64,000 nt of DNA from Pseudactinotalea terrae (lineage in GTDB: Bacteria > Actinomycetota > Actinomycetes > Actinomycetales > Beutenbergiaceae). This document shows positions 55,330 through 64,000 of the stretch, one piece after another. The notes under the pieces were generated by a model. That model was not told the DNA's origin. It saw only the letters and a program-made list of their open reading frames with translations, and did no database searches. The stretch covers positions 186,001-250,000 of the forward strand of contig NZ_WNXZ01000003.1 in assembly GCF_009733845.1 (NCBI RefSeq). Reading direction: 5' to 3'. A program made the position numbers and the translations under genes. The number at the start of each line of letters is the position of its first letter. Within the stretch, counting starts at the first letter, position 1.

Positions 55330-56466
55330 TCAGCGCAGGACGAGCGTGGTCGAGGCGAGCTTGGTGCCCTCGCTGCGGTCCAGGCCGTGGTTGGCGCTGC
55401 CGCCGGGCTTGTAGACGCGCAACGTGACTTGCCCAGCGGGGCCTGTCCAGGTCATCGTGTAGCGGCCGGTCTCGCGCACATGTCCGGTCGCCACGGTCAC
55501 CCAGGTGCCGCTGACCAGCCGTTGCAGGTAGATCGTGGTGTTCGCGGCGTCGTAGACCGACGGCGCGGGCCAGGCGTTCCCCGTGACGGTCACCGTGCGG
55601 CCGCTCACGGCGAAGCGGGAGTTGGCCTGCCACTTGACGTAGGGAAAGAGCGTGGTCGCCGCCTGCCAGGAGTACCCCCGCGAGCCGTACCTCCCGTACA
55701 CGTGGATCACGGGTCGGTCGAGCTCCCCCTCGCTGCCGACGACGCGGGCGGCGGGCAGGGCGAGATATCCGGTGGCGTCCGCCTGCTGCAGGGGGGTTCC
55801 TGAAGGCAGCGTGGACTGGGGAAGGTTGAACGGGTCGCCGCCTCGCCAGGGAAGCCACGGGGCCCGGACCGCCGTGCCGTCGGAGCGGTCGGTGACGCGT
55901 GCCTGCGGTGTCCACATCTCGTTGCCGGTCACGACCTTGACCGGGCTGCCGAACACCGGCTGCACCACCCACTGCGGACCGGCCGCCGGATCCCCGAGCT
56001 CGACGACGAGGCCCCGGTCGCTCACGTCGATCGCGTCGAAGGCGAAGGTCTCGATCTGGGTGACCTGCCACGTGCCCGTGTGCCACGGGGTAGCCGTGAT
56101 GCTGGCCCGCCAGACGCCGTCGGTCGCCGTGCCGGAGACCCGCGTCAGCGCGTACCAGCCGAGGCGCTGCGGTGGCCGCTCGGAAGACGTCACCCACGGC
56201 GCGTCGTCGACGCGCTCCATCTGGACCGACAGAACGTCGTTGTGCACGCCGTTGAAGATCTCGTCGGGGATGCTCTCGCTCGACTGCAGCGACACCTCGA
56301 CCACCAACCGCCCGAAGCCGTCCTCCAGCCCATCGGCGATGGGTGAGACCACGACGTCGCCGATCGTGACGGCAGCAGCTGCCGGCGGTGCTGACGCGAC
56401 CGAGCCGGCGCCGAGGAGAACCGCACCGGCGAGTGCGAGCGAGGCGAGCCGACGGCGTTGTGTCAT
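55330..56466 (-). CDS. Secreted protein of unknown function between xfp and pta
   Basis: This 378-residue protein has a Sec signal peptide (LASLALAGAVLLGAGSVASA, cut near residue 32). The mature part is rich in beta-strand-like segments with many Trp, Thr and Val. The C-terminal 110 residues (RFAVSGRTVTVTGNAWPAP to ASTTLVLR) read as an Ig-like or CBM-like beta sandwich, and FNLPQSTLPSGTP and VYGRYGSRGYSW lie in the middle. I do not recognise it. It sits 51 bases after xfp and 97 bases before pta on the same strand; whether it is functionally linked to them is unclear. Confidence 0.75.
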   Translation of the reverse strand: MTQRRRLASLALAGAVLLGAGSVASAPPAAAAVTIGDVVVSPIADGLEDGFGRLVVEVSLQSSESIPDEIFNGVHNDVLSVQMERVDDAPWVTSSERPPQRLGWYALTRVSGTATDGVWRASITATPWHTGTWQVTQIETFAFDAIDVSDRGLVVELGDPAAGPQWVVQPVFGSPVKVVTGNEMWTPQARVTDRSDGTAVRAPWLPWRGGDPFNLPQSTLPSGTPLQQADATGYLALPAARVVGSEGELDRPVIHVYGRYGSRGYSWQAATTLFPYVKWQANSRFAVSGRTVTVTGNAWPAPSVYDAANTTIYLQRLVSGTWVTVATGHVRETGRYTMTWTGPAGQVTLRVYKPGGSANHGLDRSEGTKLASTTLVLR

Positions 56467-56517
56467 GGGCCATCGTCCCGCCCGCGAGAGCGGATGTCCA
56501 GAGATGCATGGTGGCCG

Positions 56518-58995
56518 TTACTCGTTGTCGCCGCCGGTCGAGGTGGTGCCCTGCACACCGGCGGTGTCGACCTGGTCGGCGGCGTCGGGCCACACCCAGT
56601 CTCGGACCTCGGGGATGTCGTCGCCGTGGTCGCGGGTGTACTGCCGGGCGCGCAGCCGGGCGTCGGCCATCTGCTGACGCAGCCCCGCCGCCTTCGCACC
56701 GAGCGAGGGCACCCGGTCGATGACGTCCATCACGAGGTGGTAGCGGTCGAGGTCGTTGAGCATCACCATGTCGAACGGCGTCGTGGTGGTGCCTTCCTCC
56801 TTGTAGCCACGTGCGTGGATGTTGCTGTGGCCGTGGCGGCGGTAGGTGAGACGGTGGATCAGCCAGGGGTAGCCGTGGAACGCGAAGATGATGGGTGCAT
56901 CGGTGGTGAAGGTGGTGTCGAAGTCCCTGTCGCTCAGCCCGTGCGGGTGCTCGGCAGGATCCTGCAGCCGCATCAGGTCGACCACGTTCACGACGCGGAC
57001 CTTCAGCTCGGGAAGGTGCTGCCGAAGCAGGTCCGCCGCGGCGAGCACCTCGAGCGTGGGGATGTCGCCCGCGCACGCGAGCACGACGTCTGGGTCCTCA
57101 CCCTGCACCTCCGTGCCGGCCCAGTCCCAGATTCCCAGACCGCGCGTGCAGTGCGCGATCGCCGCGTCCATGTCCAGGAACTGCGGGCCAGGCTGCTTGC
57201 CGGCCACCACCACGTTCACGTAGTCCTTGCTGCGCAGGCAGTGGTCGTAGGTGGAGAGCAACGTGTTCGCGTCCGGCGGCAGGTAGACCCGCACGACCTC
57301 CGCCTTCTTGTTGAGCACGTGGTCGAGGAAACCTGGGTCCTGGTGGCTGAAGCCGTTGTGATCCTGCCGCCACACGTGCGAGGAGAGCAGGTAGTTGAGG
57401 CTCGCGATCGGCCGCCGCCACGGGATCTCACGGGTGACGTCCAACCACTTGGCGTGCTGGTTGAACATCGAGTCGATGATGTGGATGAAGGCCTCGTAAC
57501 AGTTGAAGAGACCGTGCCGCCCGGTGAGCAGGTAGCCCTCGAGCCAGCCCTGGCACTGGTGCTCGCTCAGCATCTCCATCACCCGGCCGGCGCGCGCGAG
57601 GTGGTCGTCGGAGTCCTCGGGCAGGAGCTCGGCGTTCCACTGCTTGCCGGTCGCGTCATAGACCGCCTGCAGCCGGTTGGACGCCGTCTCGTCCGGCCCG
57701 AAGATGCGGAAGTTGTCCGGGTTGCGGCGGATCACGTCGGTGAGCCAGGTGCCCAGCACCTTGGTCGACTCCCCGAGGGTGCCGCCCGGAGCCGGGACGT
57801 CGACGGCGTACTCCCGGAAGTCCGGCAGCCTCAGGTCCCGTAGCAGGAGCCCACCGTTGGCGTGCGGGTTCGCGCTCATGCGGAGCGCGCCCGCCGGGGC
57901 CAGGGAGGCGATCTCCGGACGCAGCGTCCCCGCTTCGTCGAAGAGCTCCTCGGGTCCGTAGGACTCCAGCCAGGAGTGGAGCACCTCGAGGTGCTCCGGG
58001 GTGTCTCTCGCGCTGGCGAGCGGGACCTGGTGAGCCCGCCACGAGCCCTCGGTGCGTTTGCCGTCGATCTCGGGTGGGCAGGTCCAGCCCTTCGGCGTGC
58101 GCAGCACGATCATCGGCCACGACGGGCGGTCGGTGTCGCCCTCGCGCGCGGCCTTCTTGATGGCCGCGATGTCGTTGAGCACCTCGTCGAGCATGCGGGC
58201 GAACCGGCGATGGAACTCGCGCGGTGACTCCTCGTCGAAGCCGGCCACGAACTCATACGGCGTGTGCCCGTACCCGCGCATCAGGTCCGCGAGCTCTTCG
58301 CTCGGGATCCGTGCCAGCACCGTGGGGTTGGCGATCTTGTACCCGTTGAGGTGCAGGATCGGGAGCACCACGCCGTCCTGAGCGGCGTTGAGGAACTTGT
58401 TGCTGTGCCACGCGGTCGCGAGTGGGCCGGTCTCGGCCTCGCCGTCGCCGATCACCGTGGCGACCAGCAGGTCGGGGTTGTCGAAGGCAGCGCCGTAGGC
58501 GTGCGAGAGCGAGTAGCCGAGCTCACCACCTTCGTGGATCGAGCCGGGCGTCTCGGGGGCGACGTGGCTGGGGATGCCGCCCGGGAAGGAGAACTGCCGG
58601 AACAGCTTGCGCATGCCCTCGGCATCGGTGGTGATGTCCGGGTAGGTCTCGGTGTAGCTGCGTTCGAGGTAGGAGTTCGCCACGAGGCCTGGCCCGCCGT
58701 GCCCGGGACCGGTGATGTAGATCGCGTTGGTCGACCGGTCGGCGATCGCCCGGTTGAGGTGCGCGTAGAGGAAGTTCAGCCCGGGGGTGGTGCCCCAGTG
58801 GCCGAGCAGCCGTGGCTTGACGTCATCGCGCGTCAGATCGCGTTCAAGCAGTGGGTTGTCGAGCAGGTAGATCTGGCCGACCGACAGGTAGTTGGCCGCG
58901 CGCCACCAGGCGTCGATGCGGTCGAGGGTGTCGGTGTCGAGGTCGGTGACCTCGCGAGCGGGCCATGCGCTTGCCTCGGGGATGGTCGTCGTCAT
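56518..58995 (-). CDS. xfp: Phosphoketolase Xfp
   Basis: This 825-residue thiamine diphosphate enzyme splits xylulose 5-phosphate (and often fructose 6-phosphate) with phosphate into acetyl phosphate and a triose or tetrose phosphate. [50 protein letters not shown] and [20 protein letters not shown] are diagnostic. ATG 58995 follows AGGAGG. It heads a minus-strand series with pta and ackA, which convert acetyl phosphate to acetyl-CoA or to acetate and ATP. Which sugar phosphate is preferred is not settled by sequence. Confidence 0.96.
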   Translation of the reverse strand: MTTTIPEASAWPAREVTDLDTDTLDRIDAWWRAANYLSVGQIYLLDNPLLERDLTRDDVKPRLLGHWGTTPGLNFLYAHLNRAIADRSTNAIYITGPGHGGPGLVANSYLERSYTETYPDITTDAEGMRKLFRQFSFPGGIPSHVAPETPGSIHEGGELGYSLSHAYGAAFDNPDLLVATVIGDGEAETGPLATAWHSNKFLNAAQDGVVLPILHLNGYKIANPTVLARIPSEELADLMRGYGHTPYEFVAGFDEESPREFHRRFARMLDEVLNDIAAIKKAAREGDTDRPSWPMIVLRTPKGWTCPPEIDGKRTEGSWRAHQVPLASARDTPEHLEVLHSWLESYGPEELFDEAGTLRPEIASLAPAGALRMSANPHANGGLLLRDLRLPDFREYAVDVPAPGGTLGESTKVLGTWLTDVIRRNPDNFRIFGPDETASNRLQAVYDATGKQWNAELLPEDSDDHLARAGRVMEMLSEHQCQGWLEGYLLTGRHGLFNCYEAFIHIIDSMFNQHAKWLDVTREIPWRRPIASLNYLLSSHVWRQDHNGFSHQDPGFLDHVLNKKAEVVRVYLPPDANTLLSTYDHCLRSKDYVNVVVAGKQPGPQFLDMDAAIAHCTRGLGIWDWAGTEVQGEDPDVVLACAGDIPTLEVLAAADLLRQHLPELKVRVVNVVDLMRLQDPAEHPHGLSDRDFDTTFTTDAPIIFAFHGYPWLIHRLTYRRHGHSNIHARGYKEEGTTTTPFDMVMLNDLDRYHLVMDVIDRVPSLGAKAAGLRQQMADARLRARQYTRDHGDDIPEVRDWVWPDAADQVDTAGVQGTTSTGGDNE

Positions 58996-59130
58996 GTCAG
59001 CCCTCCTGTTGTCACGCCCCACGATTCACCATCCAACGACACGGCGCCAGAGATTGTGTCGGCCGTTGGTCCCGGTTCGCCCCCGCGGCGGGCTGCATGA
59101 CCACTCCTTGCGGCGACTTACCCTTGGGGC

Positions 59131-59937
59131 GTGCGTGACTGGGTACGAGCGGCGATCACTCCCCGCATGCTGGGGATCTTCGCGCTGCTGCTCGTCGGGG
59201 CGATCGTCTGCGTGCGGCTGGGAGCGTGGCAGCTCGACCGAGCTGTCGGCGCTGCAGAGCAGCAGGCCGCCATCGAGCAAGCCGCGCGCGAGGACGACCC
59301 ACCGGTGCCGATCGCCGAGGTCGTCGGTCCGCAGACATCGTTCACGCAGGCGATGGTGGGCCAGCGGGTCGAGGTCACGGGCACCTGGGAGCCGGACCTC
59401 ACGTACTGGGTGCCCGGTCGTGACCTCGCCGGCGAGACCGGCTATCTCCTGGTCACCGCGCTCCGCGAGGACAGCACGGGCGCGCTGCTGACGGTGCTGC
59501 GCGGCTGGGTCGCCGAGAAGGACCCCGCCTATCTCGACCTGCCCGACGGGGCCGTGACCGTGATGGGGTTCATCGACGGCTCCGAAGCCGCCGAGACCGG
59601 CATCCGCGCCGACCCGGGCGGTGAGATCGACTCGATCAGCGTCGGGGCCCTCGTCAACGTCTGGGGTGGGCCGATCTACGCGGGCTACGTCATCCTCGTC
59701 TCCGCCGAGCCCGGGGGAGGGGCGCCCGGAACGGCCCCGGATGGCCTCGACCCGGTGGCCGCGATGCCGCCGCCGGTGCTGCCCTCCGGCGGCCTCAACC
59801 TGCGCAACATCGCGTACGCCGCGGAGTGGTTCGTGTTCGGCGGCTTCGCGCTGGTCCTGTGGGGCCGCATGGTCCGCGACGAGGTCCGCGCCCAGCGTGC
59901 GCAGCGCGCCGAGAGCGCGGCTGCTGCACCCGCCTGA
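59131..59937 (+). CDS. SURF1-family protein
   Basis: This 268-residue membrane protein has a transmembrane segment near residues 12-30 (MLGIFALLLVGAIVCVRLGAWQLDRA) and another near 230-250 (EWFVFGGFALVLWGRM). The intervening domain has VEVTGTWEPDLTYWVPGRD, TVLRGWV and NLRNIAYAAEW, the conserved SURF1 pattern. SURF1 helps insert heme A into cytochrome c oxidase. GTG start. It is followed by palindrome B2 and the convergent DUF559-like gene. No oxidase genes are visible here. Confidence 0.9.
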   Translation: MRDWVRAAITPRMLGIFALLLVGAIVCVRLGAWQLDRAVGAAEQQAAIEQAAREDDPPVPIAEVVGPQTSFTQAMVGQRVEVTGTWEPDLTYWVPGRDLAGETGYLLVTALREDSTGALLTVLRGWVAEKDPAYLDLPDGAVTVMGFIDGSEAAETGIRADPGGEIDSISVGALVNVWGGPIYAGYVILVSAEPGGGAPGTAPDGLDPVAAMPPPVLPSGGLNLRNIAYAAEWFVFGGFALVLWGRMVRDEVRAQRAQRAESAAAAPA

Positions 59938-60011
59938 GCAGTTGCCCGTGGCACGCCCGCCGGCCGCCGCTCGAGCGCGCCGACACCGGCGAACCCCGCC
60001 CGGCCCGTGGC

Positions 60012-60082
60012 ACGAAGTCCACGCTCGATGACGCTACCGGGCGTGTGCAACCGGTTGTCACGCCATCGAGCGTGGAATTCGT
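60012..60082. repeat. Nested palindrome B2 (71 bp)
   Basis: Arms 60012-60030 and 60064-60082 pair with one mismatch; the inner CAACCGGTTG is at 60048-60057, with the same offset as in B1 and B3. It lies after SURF1, and its right arm overlaps the end of the convergent DUF559-like gene, whose last codons and stop are formed by the repeat. Confidence 0.85.
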
Positions 60083-60951
60083 CCCAGCGACTCCAGCTCG
60101 GTGCGGTGCCGCGCGAGCTCGATCCCGGCCCGGATCTGGCGGAGCACGTTGTCGGGGTCGTCGCGCAGGCGACGGTAGGTATAGCGCAGCACCGTCCACC
60201 GCGCGAGCTGGAGCGAGTTCTGGCGATCCCGATCGGACTCGAACACCGTGCGATCGGTGTGGAACTCGTAGCCGTCGACCTCGATGACGAGCTTGATCCC
60301 CTTGAACGCGATGTCCAGGAAGTACTCGTGGCCGTCGAGTGCGATCGGTTCGTTCGCACACCAGCCGGTGATGCCAGCGGCGTGAAGGATCTTGTGGGCC
60401 AGCCGCTCGGCCGTCGACCACGGCTCGGCGCGTGAGTCGAGCAGGAGCCTTCGCCGAGCGCGGTTCCCGCGGCGGTAGGGCGTGGCAGCCAGCGCTTCCT
60501 GGAGGTCGGAGATGCGCACCATCTTCGAGCGCAGCACGTTGTCGATGGCGTCACCATCGGTCGGGACAGCCAGGTCGAGCGCCGTCAGGGCCGGGTGCGT
60601 GAGCAGCGACTCACCCCGGTTGATCACGAGATCGGAGGGGATCGCACGCCTTTCGAACCGGTATCCAGGGCGCTGCAGTGTCGTCTCGCATGCGACATCG
60701 ATCTGGGAGACCGGGAGCTCGCGCCAGAACGTCAGCGACGCAGCGATCGAACCGAACAGGATCGCATCGGGCCGCCAGGCCGCCGCGGCTGCGGCACGCC
60801 AGAACGGGTTCGCGGCGACGTCGGCCCGCAGGTACGTCCCGGGCAGAACACCGACGAGCTCCCCGGCGGTCGCGAGGCGCGACACCGTGGACGGGCTCAG
60901 GTAGCTCTGGCCGCGGCGGACCAGGCGCGGTAGCGGAGGCATGAAGGCCAC
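60058..60951 (-). CDS. AbiEi-like/DUF559 endonuclease-fold protein
   Basis: This 297-residue protein has a winged-helix-like N-terminus (about 12-75, YLSPSTVSRLATAGELVGVLPGTYLRAD) similar to AbiEi-type antitoxin domains. The C-terminal DUF559/Vsr-like nuclease fold (about 185-285) has LDGHEYFLDIAFKGIKLVIEVDGYEFH with likely catalytic Asp/Glu, then RDRQNSLQLARWTVLRYT. Such proteins are common in actinomycetes, often without a partner toxin; none is seen next to it. Its last eight codons read through palindrome B2, and B3 lies just upstream of its start. Role unknown; a defence function is only a possibility. Confidence 0.8.
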   Translation of the reverse strand: MAFMPPLPRLVRRGQSYLSPSTVSRLATAGELVGVLPGTYLRADVAANPFWRAAAAAAWRPDAILFGSIAASLTFWRELPVSQIDVACETTLQRPGYRFERRAIPSDLVINRGESLLTHPALTALDLAVPTDGDAIDNVLRSKMVRISDLQEALAATPYRRGNRARRRLLLDSRAEPWSTAERLAHKILHAAGITGWCANEPIALDGHEYFLDIAFKGIKLVIEVDGYEFHTDRTVFESDRDRQNSLQLARWTVLRYTYRRLRDDPDNVLRQIRAGIELARHRTELESLGRIPRSMA

Positions 60952-61047
60952 GATGAATCAGACGATGTGGATGGCGCCGTGGCCTGGCAGGGATGCTGTG
61001 GACAACGGTGCATCGGACCGCATCTGTGGACAGCCATGCGGGCTGGG

Positions 61048-61118
61048 ACAAAGTCCACGCTCGATGAGCTCACTGCGGCGAGGCAACCGGTTGCCGCGTC
61101 ATCGAGTGTGGATTCTGT
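61048..61118. repeat. Nested palindrome B3 (71 bp)
   Basis: Arms 61048-61067 and 61099-61118 pair with three mismatches; the inner perfect GGCAACCGGTTGCC is at 61082-61095, with the same geometry as B1 and B2. It lies 96 bases upstream of the DUF559-like start and 83 bases downstream of the ABC exporter stop. Confidence 0.85.
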
Positions 61119-61119
61119 G

Positions 61120-61137
61120 CCGCGGCCCGAGCCGCGG
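61120..61137 (-). terminator. Hairpin downstream of ABC exporter
   Basis: CCGCGGC (61120-61126) and GCCGCGG (61131-61137) form a perfect 7-bp stem with a 4-base loop, 64 bases after the exporter stop. It lies directly next to palindrome B3. Confidence 0.4.
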
Positions 61138-61201
61138 GCAGTGAGCCGTGGGTTCCGCCCGCCACCCCGCGTGGTCCGCAGCACGCGCTGCGGTCACCCG
61201 C

Positions 61202-62935
61202 CTACTCGCGCTGCCAGGAGTGCCAGAGGGCGGCGTAGGAGCCCTCGGCGGCGACGAGGTCGTCGTGCGGGCCGATCTCGTCGATGCGGCCGTCGGCGAC
61301 CACGGCCACGCGGTCGGCGTCGTGAGCGGTGTGCAGCCGGTGCGCGATCGCGACCACGGTGCGGCCGTGCAGCACAGCCGACAGGGACCGCTCCAGGTGC
61401 CGCGCCGCGCGCGGGTCGAGCAGCGACGTGGCCTCGTCGAGCACGAGCGTGTGCGGGTCGAGCAGCACCAGCCGTGCCAGCGCGATCTGCTGCGCCTGCG
61501 CCGGCGAGAGCGTCACCCCACCCGAGCCGACCTCGGTCGCGAGCCCGTTCTCGAGCGCCACGACCCAGCCCCAGGCGTCGACCGCCCGCAGCGCGTCGGC
61601 GAGCTCGTCGTCGGTCGCGTCCTGCTTCGCGAGCCGCAGGTTCTGCGCGAGCGTGCCCACGAACACGTGGTGCTCCTGCGTGACCAGGGCTACCTGGCCG
61701 CGCAGGTCCTCGAGCTCGAGCTCCACCAGCGGTACGTCGCCCACGGTGACCTTGCCGCCGCTGGGCGGGTGGATGCCTGCGAGCATCCGCCCCAGCGTCG
61801 ACTTGCCGGCGCCCGAGGGCCCCACGATCGCCAGCCGCTCGCCGGGCTGCAGGTCCAGGTCGATGCCGTGCAGCACGTTCTGGCCCTCGCGGTAGGCGTA
61901 CTCGAGATCCCGCGTGTGGATGTCCTGCGCCGACGGCTTCAGGCCGGTCGCGACCCGGTCCTGCTGCACCAGCCCGACGCCGAAGATCCGCGCCAGCCGC
62001 GCCGTGCCCACCTGGATCTCGTCGAGCCAGAAGATCAGCTCGTCGACCGGGCCGATCACCTGGACGGCGTAGAGCAGCACCGTGGTCACCGCACCGACCG
62101 TGGCCTGACCCGTGCTCGCCAGGTAGGCGCCCCAGGCGAGGATCGCGATGATCGGCAGGATGAACGCAGCGTCGAGCCCGGGGAACAGCCAGGTCCGCAG
62201 CCACAGCGTGTACTTCTCGGCCTCGAACGCCTCCCGCACATCGGCGTCGGTGCGATCCCGACGGCGCTTGCCCAGCCCGAGCGCGTCGACCGTGCGCGCG
62301 CCCTCGACCGACTCCGTCAGCGAGCCGTTGATCGTCGCGTACGCCGCAGACTCGCGCAGGTAGCCGGCCGCCGCACGCTTGAGGTACCAGCGGCACGCGA
62401 CCAGCAGGATCGGCAGGCCCACGAACATCCCGAGCGCAACCAGCCAGTTCGTCAGCACCGCGGCGAGCACGGTCAGCAGGATGCTGGCGGTCGCTACCAG
62501 CACGCGCGGGACCCCGAACCGCACCGTGAAGTTGATGCGATCCACGTCGTTGGTGGTGCGCGCGATCAGGTCGCCCGTGCCCGCACGCTCCACGGTGGAC
62601 AGCGGCAGGGAGGTCACGACCTCGATCAGGTCCTCGCGCATCTGCGCGAACACCTGCTCTCCCAGCACGATCGAGGACCGCTGCGCCTGACGCACCAGCA
62701 CCGTCTGCAGCAGCACGGCCACCGCCAGCGCAGCGGCCATCGTGTTGAGCGCGCTCGCGGTCGTGCCGGTCGACACGTCGTCGATGATCCGGCCCAGCAG
62801 CCACGGACCTGCGAGCCCGGCCACCGCCGCGCCCGTGTGCAGCCCGACCACCTTGGCGAGCGAGCCCCGGTGCATCCTCAGCAGGTCGCCCACGCGTGCC
62901 CGCAGCACCGCACCGTCAGCGATCGGTAGCTTCAT
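61202..62935 (-). CDS. Heterodimeric ABC exporter, subunit with active ATP site
   Basis: This 577-residue half-transporter has six membrane segments (about 40-310) followed by a nucleotide-binding domain (about 335-570). Walker A is GPSGAGKSTL, Walker B VLDEATSLLD, the Q-loop VTQEHHVF and the H-loop IAHRLHT: all intact. The signature motif, however, is LSPAQ instead of LSGGQ. Its partner gene (overlapping by four bases) shows the opposite pattern. In a heterodimer this gives one intact and one degenerate site. It is probably a multidrug or lipid exporter of the MsbA/TmrAB-like group; the substrate is unknown. Confidence 0.92.
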   Translation of the reverse strand: MKLPIADGAVLRARVGDLLRMHRGSLAKVVGLHTGAAVAGLAGPWLLGRIIDDVSTGTTASALNTMAAALAVAVLLQTVLVRQAQRSSIVLGEQVFAQMREDLIEVVTSLPLSTVERAGTGDLIARTTNDVDRINFTVRFGVPRVLVATASILLTVLAAVLTNWLVALGMFVGLPILLVACRWYLKRAAAGYLRESAAYATINGSLTESVEGARTVDALGLGKRRRDRTDADVREAFEAEKYTLWLRTWLFPGLDAAFILPIIAILAWGAYLASTGQATVGAVTTVLLYAVQVIGPVDELIFWLDEIQVGTARLARIFGVGLVQQDRVATGLKPSAQDIHTRDLEYAYREGQNVLHGIDLDLQPGERLAIVGPSGAGKSTLGRMLAGIHPPSGGKVTVGDVPLVELELEDLRGQVALVTQEHHVFVGTLAQNLRLAKQDATDDELADALRAVDAWGWVVALENGLATEVGSGGVTLSPAQAQQIALARLVLLDPHTLVLDEATSLLDPRAARHLERSLSAVLHGRTVVAIAHRLHTAHDADRVAVVADGRIDEIGPHDDLVAAEGSYAALWHSWQRE

Positions 62936-64000
62936 CGTGCACCTCCCTCAGGTCCGGCCAGCGCATGCTGGGTCTCGTCGCCGTCGTCGGCAGCCGCGCG
63001 GCTGACGACCCGTCTGTACGCCTCGGCCGCGGCGTCTCCCGCCGCAGCCCGTTCGAGCAGGTCGCGGTGGGAGCCGCGCGTGGCGACCACGCCGTCCACC
63101 AGGAACGCGACGTCGTCCACGACGTCCAGCACGAGCGGACTCGCCGACACGATCGCCGTCGTGCGCCCCGCACGCGCCTCGCGCAGGTTCGCCGCGATCC
63201 GCGCCTCGGTGTGAGCGTCGACGGCGGAGGTCGGCTCGATCAGCAGCAGCACCTCCGCGTCGGTGAGCAAGGCTCGTGCGAGCGCGACCCGCTGTCGCTG
63301 CCCGCCCGAGAGCGACCGGCCCTTCTCGGTGATCTCGCCGTGCAGCCCCGCCGGCAGGGAGTCGAGCACGTCGCGGGCATCGGCGACCCGGATCGCCTCC
63401 AGCAGCTGCTCCTCGCTCAGGTGCCCGCGCACGTCGAGCTCGGTCGCGAGCTCGCCGGTGAAGAGCGCCGGCGTGGGCTCGGACAGCACGATCCGCTCAC
63501 GGACCTGTGCCAGTGGGAACTCCGTGAGCGGCACGCCGTCCCACGTCACCTCGGCCGCGGTGGTGTCGAACCTGGCCATCGTCGTCACGATCTCGGCGCT
63601 CGCGTCGGGATCGGGGCTGACGACGGCGACCAGCTGGCCCGGGCGCAGCTCGAGCCCCGACGGCTCGTGCCGCAGGGTCGCGCCCGCGGCGGGCGCGGGC
63701 GTGGTGCCGGAGTCCGTCACGTCGGAGGTGGTCCGCAGCACGCCGATCATCTTGCGAGCCGCCACGTAGGCACGGGTGCCGTTCTGCACCGCCTGCGTGG
63801 CGGCCCGCAGCGGCTGGGTGAGGAACGTCGCGTAGCCGTAGAACGTCACGAGCTGACCAGTGGTGATCTCGCCGGCCAGCGCCAGGTGCGCACCGAACCA
63901 GACCACGCCCGCGAGGAACAGACCCGGCAGCAGCACCTGCAGCGCGTCGAGCGTCGACTGCGTGCGGGCCACGGCCACGCCCGCGTGCCGCACCCGCTGC
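62932..64000 (-). CDS. Heterodimeric ABC exporter, degenerate partner (5' end outside window)
   Basis: 355 residues are visible; about 240 N-terminal ones, including most membrane helices, lie beyond the window, since the frame is open to the edge. Membrane helices continue at about 10-75. In the nucleotide-binding part the Walker A position reads SPDPDASAE, with no Lys; the Q-loop Gln appears as Glu (LSEPTPALF); Walker B is LLLIEPTS, with Ile for Asp; and the H-loop is VSASP, without His. The signature LSGGQRQRVALARAL is intact. This is the expected complement of the partner, so this subunit supplies the signature for the active site. The stop overlaps the next start by four bases. Confidence 0.9.
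   Translation of the reverse strand, partial: QRVRHAGVAVARTQSTLDALQVLLPGLFLAGVVWFGAHLALAGEITTGQLVTFYGYATFLTQPLRAATQAVQNGTRAYVAARKMIGVLRTTSDVTDSGTTPAPAAGATLRHEPSGLELRPGQLVAVVSPDPDASAEIVTTMARFDTTAAEVTWDGVPLTEFPLAQVRERIVLSEPTPALFTGELATELDVRGHLSEEQLLEAIRVADARDVLDSLPAGLHGEITEKGRSLSGGQRQRVALARALLTDAEVLLLIEPTSAVDAHTEARIAANLREARAGRTTAIVSASPLVLDVVDDVAFLVDGVVATRGSHRDLLERAAAGDAAAEAYRRVVSRAAADDGDETQHALAGPEGGAR

Noticed and set aside
61148-62929. 593-codon plus-strand frame opposite the ABC exporter
   Set aside because: Composition is His/Arg/Gln-rich and it mirrors the codons of the exporter; no domain.

Overview
The window is chromosomal DNA from a high-GC Gram-positive bacterium, almost certainly an actinomycete. 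The evidence is dense GC-rich coding with many GTG starts, an MshA-type mycothiol glycosyltransferase, an actinobacterial GuaB3 paralogue, a HrcA/CIRCE-controlled groES, an MgtA-like mannosyltransferase and a PadR/HAAS pair. A Micrococcales lineage near Beutenbergiaceae or Ruaniaceae is my guess; it rests on gene content only. I saw no rRNA, tRNA, CRISPR array, prophage or intact insertion sequence.
Layout. 1-7.1 kb: end of a GH38 alpha-mannosidase, an SH3 lipoprotein, a sulfurtransferase, tsaD and a NagZ lipoprotein. 7.1-13.2 kb: HAAS/PadR pair, a short Erm methyltransferase, and an ABC-2 exporter with a two-component system. 13.3-16.3 kb: YbdK-type glutamate-cysteine ligase, PPOX-fold protein and THUMP-like methyltransferase. 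16.3-21.5 kb: complete branched-chain amino-acid ABC operon (livKHMGF) behind a GlnR-like box. 21.6-25.7 kb: a second ABC-2 exporter divergent from its TetR regulator, then a PrsW-like membrane protease. 25.7-29.1 kb: groES, guaB and guaB3. 29.2-35.9 kb: an oxidoreductase, two GT4 glycosyltransferases, SGNH hydrolase, Nudix, mshA and a small membrane protein. 36.0-41.3 kb: fumC, and a coupled GH15/glucose dehydrogenase pair next to a sugar isomerase-like gene. 41.3-50.0 kb: a cobalamin island, with a PduO adenosyltransferase divergent from a B12 riboswitch-controlled ECF importer, followed by the fused B12-dependent mutase IcmF. 50.0-51.9 kb: GNAT, a membrane protein and an ArsR/SRPBCC pair. 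52.0-59.0 kb: xfp, a secreted protein, pta and ackA, together a phosphoketolase-to-acetate route. 59.1-64.0 kb: SURF1, an AbiEi/DUF559-like protein and a strongly asymmetric heterodimeric ABC exporter cut by the window edge.
The most unusual signal is non-coding. At least three families of fixed-length nested palindromes (A, 68 bp, two copies; B, 71 bp, three copies; C, 68 bp, two copies) and one tandem/inverted cluster (D) sit in gaps between genes. Most lie between convergent genes. Arm mismatches are few, one arm position differs compensatorily between the two A copies, and the inner palindrome of all three B copies has an identical offset. They could be bidirectional terminators, a REP/MITE-like mobile family, or both. 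Two B copies bracket the DUF559 gene, and one of them supplies the end of its reading frame.
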